Assembly: GCA_965226645.1 (NCBI GenBank)
Contig: CBDDDL010000003.1
Span: forward strand, 1-64,000
Direction: 5' to 3'
DNA from: Poriferisodalis sp965226645
GTDB taxonomy: Bacteria > Actinomycetota > Acidimicrobiia > Acidimicrobiales > Poriferisodalaceae
DNA length: 64,000 nt
The notes below the pieces were generated by a model. The model ran no database searches, was not told where the DNA came from, and saw only the letters and a list, made by a program, of their open reading frames with translations. A program made the translations under genes and the position numbers. Numbering within the stretch: the first letter of the stretch is position 1; each line of letters opens with the position of its first letter. This document shows, piece after piece, positions 27,761 through 37,249 of the stretch.

Positions 27761-28618
27761 TCAAGAAGCCATACCGCCGAAGGGTGTATACCCGCGGCCC
27801 GGCACGCCGACATCGAGCGCGAAGAGGGCGCCCGCATGTGGCTGGGACCACAGTTCGATCTCCGACAGGTCGACGCGAGCGCTCGTGATGAACAGCGTGG
27901 TCCCGGTGGGGCCCCCGAAGGCACAACTCGTGATGAAGCCTCCGGGCACCTCAACGACACGGTCGAGGCGTCCCTGCGGCGTGTACCGGTGAACGGCGCC
28001 GCCATCCCAGAGGGCCACCCAGACGCAGCCTTCGGCGTCGACGCTGAGGCCATCGGGTATCGAGTCGACCTCAACAAGGGTTTCGGACCGAAGCGGCAGG
28101 CCCTCGTCGTCGAGATGCAAGATGTCGACTCGGTAGGTGAGCGAATCGACGTAGTAGCAGATGCGGCCATCAGGGCTCCAATCGACCCCATTCGACATGG
28201 CCACGCCGTCTCGGAGCCGCCTGAGGGACCCATCGGCCTCGACACAGAAGAGTCCGGCCTTCGGTTCCTTGGCACGGTCGACGGTGCCGACCCATAGGCG
28301 TCCCATCGGGTCGCACCGACCGTCGTTTGCGACGCCGTCGCCGTCCGGTGGCAGTGTGGCAAACGCCGGTCCGACACGGCCGACTTCGTCGATCCGCGCC
28401 ACAGTCAGGCCAGCTACGGCGACCAGTTGACCCTCGACATCGGGCACGATGACGCTGACACGCTGATCGAGACCCATCGCGGTATGACGGCCCGAGCTGT
28501 CCAATTGATGGAGAACCTGGCCGTCGATGTCGAGCCACAACAACCGTTGCTCCCGAGCGTCCCATGTCGGCGCTTCCCCGAGGTCGCAGGCACAGTCCAC
28601 GACGACGTCCGGGGTCAT
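27761..28618 (-). CDS. SMP-30/gluconolactonase family protein
   Basis: 285 residues, six-bladed propeller lactonase. Metal ligands expected from the family are visible: Glu in LGEAPTWDAREQ, Asn in GVANDGRCDPMGRLWVG, Asn in VAMSNGVDWSPDG and Asp in SIPDGLSVDAEGCVWVAL. It opens sugar lactones to sugar acids, which a mannonate-dehydratase-like enzyme (28698-29651) could then use. It is divergent from that gene, about 80 bases between starts. Confidence 0.88.
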   Translation of the reverse strand: MTPDVVVDCACDLGEAPTWDAREQRLLWLDIDGQVLHQLDSSGRHTAMGLDQRVSVIVPDVEGQLVAVAGLTVARIDEVGRVGPAFATLPPDGDGVANDGRCDPMGRLWVGTVDRAKEPKAGLFCVEADGSLRRLRDGVAMSNGVDWSPDGRICYYVDSLTYRVDILHLDDEGLPLRSETLVEVDSIPDGLSVDAEGCVWVALWDGGAVHRYTPQGRLDRVVEVPGGFITSCAFGGPTGTTLFITSARVDLSEIELWSQPHAGALFALDVGVPGRGYTPFGGMAS

Positions 28619-28697
28619 GCCGCCACTCTAGAGCGAGTGCGGTGAGGCAAGCCTTCTGCGGTCGTGCCCCTCGTGTACCTATTGTGAGCGTCGGCTG

Positions 28698-29651
28698 ATG
28701 AAACTCGCCTCGGTACTCACCCCGCTTTCGGACGAGAACTTGACCCTGGCTGCCCAATGCGGCGTGGACGAGGTCGTCGCCCGGTACCCCGGGCCCGATC
28801 TCACCCTGCTCGACGGGGTCAAGGACCGAATCGAATCCTTTGGAATGCGGTTGGGAGTCGTCGAAGGATTCCTGCCAATCGGACGCATCAAGCTCGGCAG
28901 CGACGACGGCGCCGAGATGGACGAGATGAAGGCCCTCGTCCGGCATCTCGGCGAGATCGGCGTTCCGCTCGTCTGTTACAACTTCATGGCCGGAACTGAC
29001 TGGATCCGCACCAGCGTCGACGCGTTCGAGCGGGGCGGGGCCAAGGTGACCGCCTTCGACCTCAACGACCTCGAGAGCGCCCGAATCCCTGGCCGTCCGC
29101 CGTTTCGGGCCTCGCTCGAGCCGGGGGCCACCCGCGAGCAGCTCTGGACAAACCTCGAAGCGTTCCTCACCGAGATCATTCCTGCCGCAGAGGACGCGGG
29201 CGTCGTGCTGGCCATGCATCCCGACGATCCACCGCTCCCGTCGCTGCTGGGCAACGACCGCGTCATGCATTGCGTCGAAGGATTTGAGCGTCTGGTCGGC
29301 TTGGTCCCCTCCCCATCCAATGCGATCGCCTTCTGCCAAGGCACGTTCTCCGAGATGGGCATCGATATTCCGGCTGCCATCAGGCAACTCGGCGCCCATA
29401 TCGCCTACGTCCATTTCCGTGATGTCACCGGTACCGCCGAGTCCTTCACCGAGACGTGGCAGGACACTGGCCAAACCGACATGTTCGAAGCGATGCGCGC
29501 ATATCGCGAGGTCGGGTTCGATGGTCCGATTCGACCTGACCACGTTCCCCAGCTGATTGGCGAGGGCGATGGCGAACCGGGCTACACCATGCTCGGACGC
29601 CTCTTCGCCTTCGGGTACATCCGCGGCCTCATGGATGCCACCGAGATCTGA
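28698..29651 (+). CDS. Mannonate dehydratase-like TIM-barrel enzyme
   Basis: 317 residues, shorter than classical UxuA (about 350-390). Features: CGVDEVVARYPG, GVPLVCYNFMAGTDWIRT, LAMHPDDPPLPSLLGNDRVM with metal-binding His/Asp, then YVHFRDVTG, and FDGPIRPDHVPQL near the end, all as in UxuA. The reaction would be dehydration of mannonate or a related sugar acid to a 2-keto-3-deoxy acid. It is followed after 2 bases by the amidohydrolase gene, so the two are probably co-transcribed. Confidence 0.83.
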   Translation: MKLASVLTPLSDENLTLAAQCGVDEVVARYPGPDLTLLDGVKDRIESFGMRLGVVEGFLPIGRIKLGSDDGAEMDEMKALVRHLGEIGVPLVCYNFMAGTDWIRTSVDAFERGGAKVTAFDLNDLESARIPGRPPFRASLEPGATREQLWTNLEAFLTEIIPAAEDAGVVLAMHPDDPPLPSLLGNDRVMHCVEGFERLVGLVPSPSNAIAFCQGTFSEMGIDIPAAIRQLGAHIAYVHFRDVTGTAESFTETWQDTGQTDMFEAMRAYREVGFDGPIRPDHVPQLIGEGDGEPGYTMLGRLFAFGYIRGLMDATEI

Positions 29652-29653
29652 AC

Positions 29654-31252
29654 ATGTTCGATCTGATCATCCGCGATGCCACGCTGATCGACGGTTCGGG
29701 CGCCCCGGCACGTCCCGGCGACGTCGGCATTGCAGGTGGCCGCATCACCGCCCTCGGCAGCATTGACGCCGATGCGGGGGCGGTCCGAACCATCGATTCC
29801 CGCAGACGGGTCGTGTGCCCGGGCTTCATCGACATCCATACACACTCCGACCTCACACTCATTGCCGACGGCACCGGCGAGAGCAAGCTGCGCCAGGGCG
29901 TGACGACCGAGGTTGTCGGCAACTGCTCATTCGCAGCGTTCCCGATCGAGCCCGAACGACTCCACCTCCACGCCGATCACCTCGCTGCGGCCACGGCCCC
30001 GGTCAGGCCATGGTGGACCGATCTCGATGGCTATGCCGACGCCTTGCACGACCAGGGTCTGTCGATCAACGTCGCGCCGCTCGCCGGTCACGGAACGCTG
30101 CGCGTGGCGGCGATGGGCGTCGACGAGCGACCGGCCACCGAAGCGGAAATGGGTCGGATGGAACGCGACCTCGATCGCGCACTCGAGCAAGGAGCGTTCG
30201 GGATGAGCACCGGGCTCACCCTCGTTCCCAGTTCGTATGGCGACTTCGACGAGGTAGCAGCGCTGGCTCGAGTCTTGGCCGCCCACGGCGCGCTGTATGC
30301 CACGCATTCGCGAGCGATCGCTCCCGACGAACGCGCATCGGTAGCTGAGGCGATCGAAATCGGCAGGCAGACCGGCGTGACGGTCGAGTTCAGCCATCTG
30401 GCGATCAACCGCCCGGAACGCTGGGGGCACGGAGCCGAGCTTCTGTCCATGTTCGACGAGGCCCGCGCGGAGGGCATCGACATCTTCTTCGACGTCTATC
30501 CCTACGACGCCTCTTCGTCGTCGCTGACGCAGTATCTCCCGCCTTGGCTGCCCGCAGGCGGGACCGAAGCGATGCGTGCCCGGCTGGCGATCCCCGCGGA
30601 ACGCCAACGTGCCCTCGACGACATGGCCAAGGGCTGGTTCGACGGGATTCCGTGGCTGTGGGACCGCTTCGTCGTGAGCAGCTGTCCAGATGGCTACGGC
30701 ATCGCAAAGACGCTCGACGAGCTCTCGTCTAGCGAAGGGATCGAACCGTACGAACTGACCCTGCAACTGTGCGAGCGGTACGGCAATGAACTGGCCGTGG
30801 TGCTCTTCTATCGCAGCGAGGAGGACGTCGAGAAGTTCCTGGCGCATCCGCTGTCGGTCATCGGCTCGGACGGCAATGCGATTCCGCTCCACCAACCCAT
30901 GGCCTGTCCGCATCCGCGCAACTTCGGGACCTTCCCTCGAGTCTTGGGTGTGTACGCCCGCGACAAGCAGGTGCTCGAATTGAGCGATGCGGTGCGGAAG
31001 ATGACCGCCGAGCCGGCTCGGCGCCTGGGACTGCCCGACCGCGGGACCCTCGCCGTCGGCGCCGTTGCCGATGTCGTGATCTTCGACCCCGACACCGTCA
31101 TCGACAACTCCGAGTTCGGCCGCAGCGCCGATCCGCCGACCGGCATTGACGTGGTGATCGTCGGCGGCTCGGTGGTGTTGGATCATGGAGTCATCGGTAC
31201 CGATCGCCCTGGCCGGGTCCTGCGAAAGGGCTCGAGCCGCGCAATCGACTGA
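29654..31252 (+). CDS. N-acyl-D-amino-acid deacylase-type amidohydrolase
   Basis: 532 residues. Amidohydrolase superfamily, D-aminoacylase branch: DLIIRDATLIDGSGAP start, zinc ligands in CPGFIDIHTHSDLTL, VVGNCSF with the bridging Cys typical of D-aminoacylases, then GHGTLRVAAMG, ATHSRAIAP, VEFSHLAI, and Asp in SVIGSDGNAIP. The C-terminal block TAEPARRLGLPDRGTLAVGAVADVVIFDPDT is standard. It would remove the acyl group from N-acyl-D-amino acids or related compounds. Sits between the mannonate-dehydratase-like gene and the second M81 gene on the same strand. Confidence 0.87.
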   Translation: MFDLIIRDATLIDGSGAPARPGDVGIAGGRITALGSIDADAGAVRTIDSRRRVVCPGFIDIHTHSDLTLIADGTGESKLRQGVTTEVVGNCSFAAFPIEPERLHLHADHLAAATAPVRPWWTDLDGYADALHDQGLSINVAPLAGHGTLRVAAMGVDERPATEAEMGRMERDLDRALEQGAFGMSTGLTLVPSSYGDFDEVAALARVLAAHGALYATHSRAIAPDERASVAEAIEIGRQTGVTVEFSHLAINRPERWGHGAELLSMFDEARAEGIDIFFDVYPYDASSSSLTQYLPPWLPAGGTEAMRARLAIPAERQRALDDMAKGWFDGIPWLWDRFVVSSCPDGYGIAKTLDELSSSEGIEPYELTLQLCERYGNELAVVLFYRSEEDVEKFLAHPLSVIGSDGNAIPLHQPMACPHPRNFGTFPRVLGVYARDKQVLELSDAVRKMTAEPARRLGLPDRGTLAVGAVADVVIFDPDTVIDNSEFGRSADPPTGIDVVIVGGSVVLDHGVIGTDRPGRVLRKGSSRAID

Positions 31253-31284
31253 CCGGTCGACTCTGTTCACATAGAAGGAACCAA

Positions 31285-32766
31285 ATGCGCGTCGCGACCC
31301 TCGGCTTTCACCACGAATCGAACACGTTCGCTCCGGTGCCCGCGAGCCTCGAGCAGTTCCTGGCCAGCGGACCCGACGTCGGTGATGGCCTCGTCGCCAA
31401 GTACGCCGAATCACAGGCCACCTTGGCGGGCTTCATCGAAGCAGCGGCGGCGGACGCAGATGTCGAACTCGTGCCGTTGGTGTATTTCGACCTCAATCCG
31501 ATGGGAACGATCACGGCTGAGGCGTTGGAAGCCATCTCGGCGCGGCTGCTGAGCGCGCTCGATGACAACGGCCCCTGGGATGCAATTCTCTTGGCGCTTC
31601 ACGGCGCCGCCGCATCCGATGGTCATCGTGACGCCGACGGCGAAATCCTCGAACGCGTGCGGCGGCTCGTCGGCGCCGAGGTTCCGATAGCTGTCACCTA
31701 CGACATGCATGCCAACGTCTCGGCGCGAATGGTCGACTGCGCCACTGTCGTGAACACGTACATGACCAACCCGCATCTCGATCCACGTCTGCGTGCTCGA
31801 GAGTGCGCTGATCTGGCATTCCGCGTCGTTCGCGGCGAGATTCATCCGGTCATGGCTCTCGAAAAACCGCCATTGGCCGTGAACATCTTGCGCCAGGGGA
31901 CGACCGACTCGCCGATGGCCGAGCTCGTCGAGATGGCGGCGCAGGCCGCGACCCGACCGGGCGTTCTGTCGGTCAGTATCGCCGAGGGCTTCCCGTACGC
32001 CGATGTGGAAGAGATGGGAATGGCCTTCATGGCGGTCACCGACGGGGACGCCGATCTTGCCGGCCAGATCGCCCGCGAACTCGCTAGCGCCGCTTGGGAT
32101 GTTCGCGCCGAACTCGAAGGCGACGGGGTCGGGATCGACGAAGCACTTCGTCGCGCCGTAACCGCAGATGCCCACCCCGTCGTCCTCCTCGACGTTGGCG
32201 ACAACGTCGGCGCTGGCAGCCCGGGTGATTCGACCCATGTGCTGGCAGCGGCGCAGCGTCTCGAGGTGGGCGGATTGTTCCATTCGTTGTGCGATCCTGC
32301 TTCCGTTGTGGCCTGTGCGGCTGCCGGTGTCGGCGCCACTGTCGAACTGCTCGTGGGCGGCAAGACCGATGACCTCCATGGCGACCCCGTCGCCATTCGG
32401 GGGGTCGTTCGGATGCTCGACGACGGGAAGTTCGAGGATGCCGGACCCACCCACGGCGGCTTCCGGTTCTATGACGCCGGTCCACGGGCGCTCGTCCACA
32501 CCCAGGACGATCACATGGTGCTGTTGACGTCACATCCTCGGGGCAACACCAGCCGAGCCGAACTCATCAGCGCCGGCCTCGACCCATTGGCGCAGCCGAT
32601 CATCGTCGCCAAAGGCGTTCACTCGCCGCGTGCGGCCTACGAACCGATCGCAGCCGAGATGATCCAGCTGAACACCCCTGGCTGCACGAGCGCCGATGTC
32701 AGCGTTCTCGACTACACGTATCGACGTCAACCGATGTTCCCCTACGAGCCCGACACCCGGTACTGA
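31285..32766 (+). CDS. M81 family metallohydrolase (MlrC-like), copy 2
   Basis: 493 residues with AAGGA about 8 bases before ATG 31285. Blocks match the paralogue at 26216: GFHHESNTFAPVPA, ILLALHGAAASDGHRDADG, VTYDMHANVSARM, and LDVGDNVGAGSPGDSTH at the start of the MlrC_C domain. Third gene of a possible operon with the mannonate-dehydratase-like and D-aminoacylase genes. Having two diverged copies in one cluster suggests two related amide or peptide bonds are cut. Confidence 0.88.
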   Translation: MRVATLGFHHESNTFAPVPASLEQFLASGPDVGDGLVAKYAESQATLAGFIEAAAADADVELVPLVYFDLNPMGTITAEALEAISARLLSALDDNGPWDAILLALHGAAASDGHRDADGEILERVRRLVGAEVPIAVTYDMHANVSARMVDCATVVNTYMTNPHLDPRLRARECADLAFRVVRGEIHPVMALEKPPLAVNILRQGTTDSPMAELVEMAAQAATRPGVLSVSIAEGFPYADVEEMGMAFMAVTDGDADLAGQIARELASAAWDVRAELEGDGVGIDEALRRAVTADAHPVVLLDVGDNVGAGSPGDSTHVLAAAQRLEVGGLFHSLCDPASVVACAAAGVGATVELLVGGKTDDLHGDPVAIRGVVRMLDDGKFEDAGPTHGGFRFYDAGPRALVHTQDDHMVLLTSHPRGNTSRAELISAGLDPLAQPIIVAKGVHSPRAAYEPIAAEMIQLNTPGCTSADVSVLDYTYRRQPMFPYEPDTRY

Positions 32767-32800
32767 CTGCGCCCAGTACTGGCAGCGCTGTGCTCGACCG

Positions 32801-34081
32801 TCAGAACAGCGTTTCGGCGATCTCGATGACTCGATAGTTGTCGTCGACGATCGGAATAGCGCGCCATTTGTCGAAAGTGGTGCACGGATGCGAGATGCCG
32901 AAACCGACGAGGTCTCCGACCGCGAGAGGATCGGTGGGCTCCAGGTCCAGATAGGCGTGTTGATCGTTGATATCGACGACGCGGGCCCGCGCCACGGTCT
33001 CTATCTCTGTGGATCCGCGGCGACGGACCTTCTTCGGAACCGGCAACAGGCCGTCGGTCGAGGCGTCGCGCTTGCCGATCCCAACCAGGGCTCGGGTGGG
33101 CTCGGGACGTGAGAGCACAGCACCCCAGACTTCGATGGCCGGCACGAGTCGGTCGTCGTCGTCGGTGCGCGGCGTCTCACCCATGGGGGAAACCTGGTGC
33201 AGCGAACCGTCGTCGTGGCTGATGTAACAGCCGCTGCGGAGCACCACTCGAAGGGGAGACTCGATGTCGACGCGTGAGAACCGGTCGACGACCTGATCGA
33301 AGTACGCGCTGCCACCGGCGGTGACGATCACCTCGGGTGTCGGCTCGAACCAACCCTTGGCATCGACCGCGTGCGTCAGCTCGACGATCTGATCGAGGAA
33401 CTCTTCGATCCCTTCTCGCACGGGTCGATCGTGCATCGGCCCGAGTATCCCCTCGAACCCGGAGGTTCCGGTGAGCGCCAGGTACGGGGACTGTTCGGCG
33501 GCCGCGGCGACGAGCAAGCCGTCGGCGATGCTGCGTGCGCCGGTGCGCCCTCCGGTGATCCCCAATTCGAGCAGCACAGGCAATCGACGGGCTGGCTGGA
33601 CTCGGGCCAGGGTCTCATTCATGATGTCGACACCTGCGAGGGAGTCGACATAGCAGTACACCTCGAAACCCGCATCCAGCGATCTCGCCAGCCATTCGAT
33701 CTCGGCGGGGACAACGACCTGGTTCGCAATGAGGACTCGGCTTACCCCGGTCTCCCTCATGGTCTTGGCTTGCCACGTCGTCGCAGCGGTGATGGCCCAG
33801 GCACCATCGCTGAGCTGGCGACGGAAGATTGCCGGCGCCATCGTCGTCTTGCCGTGGGGTGCCAGAGACACGTCGTTGCGCTCGCAGAAGGCCTTCATTG
33901 CCTTGCTGTTGTGATCGATCGCCGATTCGAACAACAACGCGGTCGGGTACGACACGTCGGCGTCGAACACACACCACCCGGTCCCCGCACCCGAGGCGAG
34001 CGGCAACCCTTTTGACTTGGACGCCGACGGCTGCGCGGTGTCGGAAGTCGCTTCGACTACGGCCTGCGAATCAGGGCCCAT
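32801..34081 (-). CDS. D-serine dehydratase / D-threonine aldolase-like PLP enzyme
   Basis: 426 residues. Fold type III: the PLP lysine is in SLAPHGKTTMAPAI, followed by the barrel (GVSRVLIANQVV, VLLELGITGGRTGAR, VTAGGSAYFDQV). The C-terminal domain has the metal-binding His-x-Cys pair in FGISHPCTTFDKW, as in eukaryotic-type D-serine dehydratases. Expected reaction: loss of water and ammonia from a D-hydroxy amino acid, or retro-aldol cleavage. Fits a role after a D-aminoacylase. It converges with the second M81 gene. Confidence 0.85.
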   Translation of the reverse strand: MGPDSQAVVEATSDTAQPSASKSKGLPLASGAGTGWCVFDADVSYPTALLFESAIDHNSKAMKAFCERNDVSLAPHGKTTMAPAIFRRQLSDGAWAITAATTWQAKTMRETGVSRVLIANQVVVPAEIEWLARSLDAGFEVYCYVDSLAGVDIMNETLARVQPARRLPVLLELGITGGRTGARSIADGLLVAAAAEQSPYLALTGTSGFEGILGPMHDRPVREGIEEFLDQIVELTHAVDAKGWFEPTPEVIVTAGGSAYFDQVVDRFSRVDIESPLRVVLRSGCYISHDDGSLHQVSPMGETPRTDDDDRLVPAIEVWGAVLSRPEPTRALVGIGKRDASTDGLLPVPKKVRRRGSTEIETVARARVVDINDQHAYLDLEPTDPLAVGDLVGFGISHPCTTFDKWRAIPIVDDNYRVIEIAETLF

Positions 34082-34130
34082 GGCGGTGTCTCTGCCTTCG
34101 GTGAGATGTCTCAGCCTTCAGTGAGCTGGT

Positions 34131-34934
34131 TCAGCCTTCAGTAAGGAAATCACGAACGAGTCGCTTGCCGACGCTGCGAATTTGTTTGGCGACCGCCGGC
34201 ACCATGTCGATCGTGAACCGTCGCGCCGGCGCGCTCACGCTGATGCCGCAGGGGAAGGGCATTCCGCTGAGTGCCACCGCCACGCATCGACCGTCGGCCT
34301 GGTTCTCGCAGTCGTCGATCGCATACCCCTGCTGTCGAACCGTCTCGAGAGCGGACAGGTAGGCCTCGGGTGTCGTGATCGTGGTGTCGGTGAAGGGCGT
34401 CATCTCGACCGCGTTCAGGATCGCCAGAACTCGATCCTGGGGCAGTTCGGCAGCTATCGCTTTGCCGAGGGCTGTCGAGTGGATCGGGGCGCGCTCACCG
34501 GCGCGGGCCGCCAGGCGCATCATCTGGCTGCTCTCGAAGACGAGATTGTGGACCACCGCCGAACCATTGAGCGTGCCCAGGTTCGTGGTCTCGCCGGTGT
34601 CGTCTCGGAGTCGTTGGAGCGGACCGCCGGCCTGTGAGAGGAATGCCTCGAGCTGACGTGTGTTGTGCGGTTGGAAGGCGAGCCCGATTCGGTATACAGC
34701 GGATTCCTCATCGCGCTCGACATAGCCTCGAGCCTCGAGCGCTGACAGGTACCGAAATGCCGAACTCTTCGGCAGTGATGTGACCGCGGCGGTTTCCGGG
34801 AGCGAGACCCCGTCGCGTGACCGCTGCAGGAGATCAAGGATGTCGCAGACGCGTTCCACCGCTCGAATGGGGTAGGCGTTTGATGAAACATCCGACGTCG
34901 TGCTGCCCGATTTCGAGGACGTCTTCTTGTTCAT
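34131..34934 (-). CDS. IclR family transcriptional regulator
   Basis: 267 residues. Winged helix at about 22-85 (YPIRAVERVCDILDLLQRSR, SLPETAAVTSLPKSSAFRYL) and an effector domain with APIHSTALGKAIAAELP, GYAIDDCENQADGRCVAVAL and SGMPFPCGISVSAP. The effector domain would bind a small metabolite, likely an island intermediate. Located 50 bases downstream of the D-serine-dehydratase-like gene's start and on the same strand as it. Candidate operators are at 23705-23720 and, weaker, 26103-26118. Confidence 0.9.
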   Translation of the reverse strand: MNKKTSSKSGSTTSDVSSNAYPIRAVERVCDILDLLQRSRDGVSLPETAAVTSLPKSSAFRYLSALEARGYVERDEESAVYRIGLAFQPHNTRQLEAFLSQAGGPLQRLRDDTGETTNLGTLNGSAVVHNLVFESSQMMRLAARAGERAPIHSTALGKAIAAELPQDRVLAILNAVEMTPFTDTTITTPEAYLSALETVRQQGYAIDDCENQADGRCVAVALSGMPFPCGISVSAPARRFTIDMVPAVAKQIRSVGKRLVRDFLTEG

Positions 34935-35082
34935 CGTCTGAGCTCCTCGAGTTTGTGAACGTTGCCTGGCAGTCCGGTTCGAAGCGTTCGCCCAGAAAGC
35001 GGCTCAGTCGACTCGTAGGCATCCGACGATACCGAAGCCCAACCGCAGGTCGCCCCGGTGCAGCTGGAGCGATGTACCTCGG

Positions 35083-35976
35083 CTATGCCACAGCGGCCAG
35101 CGGTGACGAGGTGTCCCCGGCGATCTCCAGACCTCCCGCCGGCACCGCCGCCACCTCGTGCCACAGACGCAGCTTGACCTCGGGTCCGAGGCTGCCCGCC
35201 ATCGCCAGGAACGAATGGAAGATCGCGAGGTGCGTCGGATGCGACTTCGACCAGGCCTCCAGCGCCGCCAAATCGGTGAACCAGCCCACGAAGCTCGTGG
35301 ATTCCAGATCCTCGCCGTCGACGGTCTGCTCCCGCAGGAACCGGCTCGAGATGCAGCCGGTCTCAGGGTGCTCGGCGAGAAAGTCGATGCCGGCTCGCAG
35401 GTGCGGCTCGACATCGTTGAAGTACATCGACCGTTCGGTCTCCTCGCAGTAGTGCCAGATCTGGCCGGAGCGGATCAGGCACAGATTGCCGGGCACGGGA
35501 TCGCCCAGCTCGGCAGCGAGATCGTCCCCGGCGCTTGCGGGGATCCGGTCCCGAGCGGCACCCCAGTATTCGTGCACGTCGGTGACGTCCACCGTCAGCA
35601 GGTTGCGCACACCAGGAGTCTCTTTCGGCGTCGAGTGCAGGGTCTCCCATCGTTCTGCGGGGATGAACACGCTCTCGCGAAGCACGCCCGGCCGCTCAAG
35701 CGACTCGGAGCGCTGCACCCATCGCCGGTGCGACTCGGGATCCGTCCAGTACCCCAGGAACACCGTGACCGGTTGATCGCTGTTCTCGATGCGGGCGCGT
35801 TCGAGGTGATCGGGAGTGTCCGTGCCCGACGTGAGCTCGGTGCGCAGCTGCTCGATGGCACCGGCAGCGTCGTCGCCGCTCGCGTGCAGCATCCCCAACG
35901 CTGTGCATTCGGGCAGGTCGATCGCGCTCCACGCCGGGACGTTCGGCACGTGTCCTTCGGGTCGATTTGCGGACAT
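35083..35976 (-). CDS. Aldoxime dehydratase (phenylacetaldoxime dehydratase family)
   Basis: 297 residues, somewhat shorter than the usual 340-350. Heme enzymes that convert aldoximes to nitriles. The proximal heme His is in KSHPTHLAIF and the distal catalytic His in KLRLWHEVAAV; GYWTDPESHRRW and RSMYFNDVEPHL are also family-like. It follows the nitrilase gene on the same strand (30 bases), giving the full aldoxime-nitrile-acid route in one operon. A regulator of the AraC type is divergent from the nitrilase. Confidence 0.85.
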   Translation of the reverse strand: MSANRPEGHVPNVPAWSAIDLPECTALGMLHASGDDAAGAIEQLRTELTSGTDTPDHLERARIENSDQPVTVFLGYWTDPESHRRWVQRSESLERPGVLRESVFIPAERWETLHSTPKETPGVRNLLTVDVTDVHEYWGAARDRIPASAGDDLAAELGDPVPGNLCLIRSGQIWHYCEETERSMYFNDVEPHLRAGIDFLAEHPETGCISSRFLREQTVDGEDLESTSFVGWFTDLAALEAWSKSHPTHLAIFHSFLAMAGSLGPEVKLRLWHEVAAVPAGGLEIAGDTSSPLAAVA

Positions 35977-36006
35977 GGCAACTCCTTTGTTGCGGCTAGC
36001 GATGTC

Positions 36007-37044
36007 TCAGTCGGTCGCGACTTCGGTGAGGGCCTCCGCACCGTGTGACGCTACGACGTGCGCGGGTGCCGACACCGACTCGCCCACCATCTCGACTGCG
36101 GACCGGGGTCGCTTGTCGAACAGCAGGCGCGTGGCGTCGGGACGTGAGTAGTGGCCGCTGGGATCCGCCGCCATCTTTGCGACCGGGATCAGCGACAGGT
36201 CGATATCGGCATAGACGAGGGACTCGGCGTGCTCGTCGAGCAGGTCGGAGATGATCTGGCCGTCGGGCCCGTACACGCGGCTGGCGCCGCCCCCGCCGTT
36301 GCCGTTGAGCAGCGCAGCGTGCTGCTCGGTTGAGCAGAACAGCTCCATGCCCGCCGGGCCGGTGACCGTGGTGGCCGCGATGGCGAAGTTGCTGCCCTCC
36401 ACGGCGTAGATCTGCGTGGCAGCCATGTTGACCTCCGGGCCGAGCGCATAGGCACCGCCTCGGTAGATGCAGAACGAGGGCCAACTGGCAACGTGGACCT
36501 GCTCGCCTTGGCTGTACATGGCGTACTTCGACAGCGGCTGCAGATGCTCCCAGCAGTTGAGTCCGCCCAGCCGTCCGATTCCTGGCACGTCGAGCACGTG
36601 CAGGTCGCTGCCGTCGCCCTCGCCGAACATCGCCCGCTCCACATGGGTGGGCTTGAGCTTGCGCCGGGTGAACAGCACCTCGCCGTCGGCGCCGAAGAAG
36701 AACTGCGCCATGTACAGCGAGCCGTAGTCCTTCTCGGCAGCTCCCATCACGACGGTGATCTCGTTGTCGGCGGCCGCCTTCGCCAGCCGATTGAAGCGGT
36801 CGTCACCGATCACGATCGAGTTGTCGTGATACCGGGGCACGAACGCCATGCCCATCGCCGGCGCGTCGGTCCACAGGAAATGCGGGTAGCCCGGAATCCA
36901 CAGCTCTGGGAAGGCCACGAGACGGGCGTCGGCGGCTGCGGCGTACTCGATCAGGCTGACCGCTTTGTCGACCCCAGCATCAACGTCCAGCCAGCAAGGC
37001 TCTGCTTGCACAGCTGCCACTCGGTACGGTCCGATCTCGCTCAT
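36007..37044 (-). CDS. Nitrilase
   Basis: 345 residues from ATG 37044 with AAAGGA upstream. The Glu-Lys-Cys triad is visible: Glu in VAFPELWIPGYP, Lys in TRRKLKPTHVER and Cys in LGGLNCWEHLQPL. Length and the CWEHLQP signature are those of true nitrilases that turn nitriles directly into acids and ammonia. First gene of the two-gene operon with the aldoxime dehydratase. A 12-base palindrome at 37193-37204 lies in the shared promoter region with the AraC gene. Confidence 0.92.
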   Translation of the reverse strand: MSEIGPYRVAAVQAEPCWLDVDAGVDKAVSLIEYAAAADARLVAFPELWIPGYPHFLWTDAPAMGMAFVPRYHDNSIVIGDDRFNRLAKAAADNEITVVMGAAEKDYGSLYMAQFFFGADGEVLFTRRKLKPTHVERAMFGEGDGSDLHVLDVPGIGRLGGLNCWEHLQPLSKYAMYSQGEQVHVASWPSFCIYRGGAYALGPEVNMAATQIYAVEGSNFAIAATTVTGPAGMELFCSTEQHAALLNGNGGGGASRVYGPDGQIISDLLDEHAESLVYADIDLSLIPVAKMAADPSGHYSRPDATRLLFDKRPRSAVEMVGESVSAPAHVVASHGAEALTEVATD

Positions 37045-37192
37045 CGTCGGTCCTTTCGACACTCTCCGAGAGCCGCTGAATTTCGGCCCTGACACACGTT
37101 GCGCACACCGTAAGCAGCACTCCTGCGCGGGCCCTTTCCCGTGAGCGCTGGATGTCTTGCCTGAGAGCGCACAACACCGCCGGGCGACCATT

Positions 37193-37204
37193 TTTCGGCC
37201 GAAA
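37193..37204. promoter_or_regulatory. 12-base palindrome between nitrilase and AraC genes
   Basis: TTTCGGCCGAAA, perfect, about 150 bases upstream of the nitrilase start and 80 upstream of the AraC start. It could be the AraC-type activator's site or a promoter-overlapping repressor site. AraC proteins more often bind direct repeats, so the assignment is weak. Confidence 0.35.
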
Positions 37205-37249
37205 GGGCACTTACTGTCGTCTCGAAGCGGCGCATCGGGAGGGTGCGTC

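Noticed and set aside
29927..31414. 495-residue minus-strand open frame
   Set aside because: Antisense to the D-aminoacylase gene; composition of a shadow frame.
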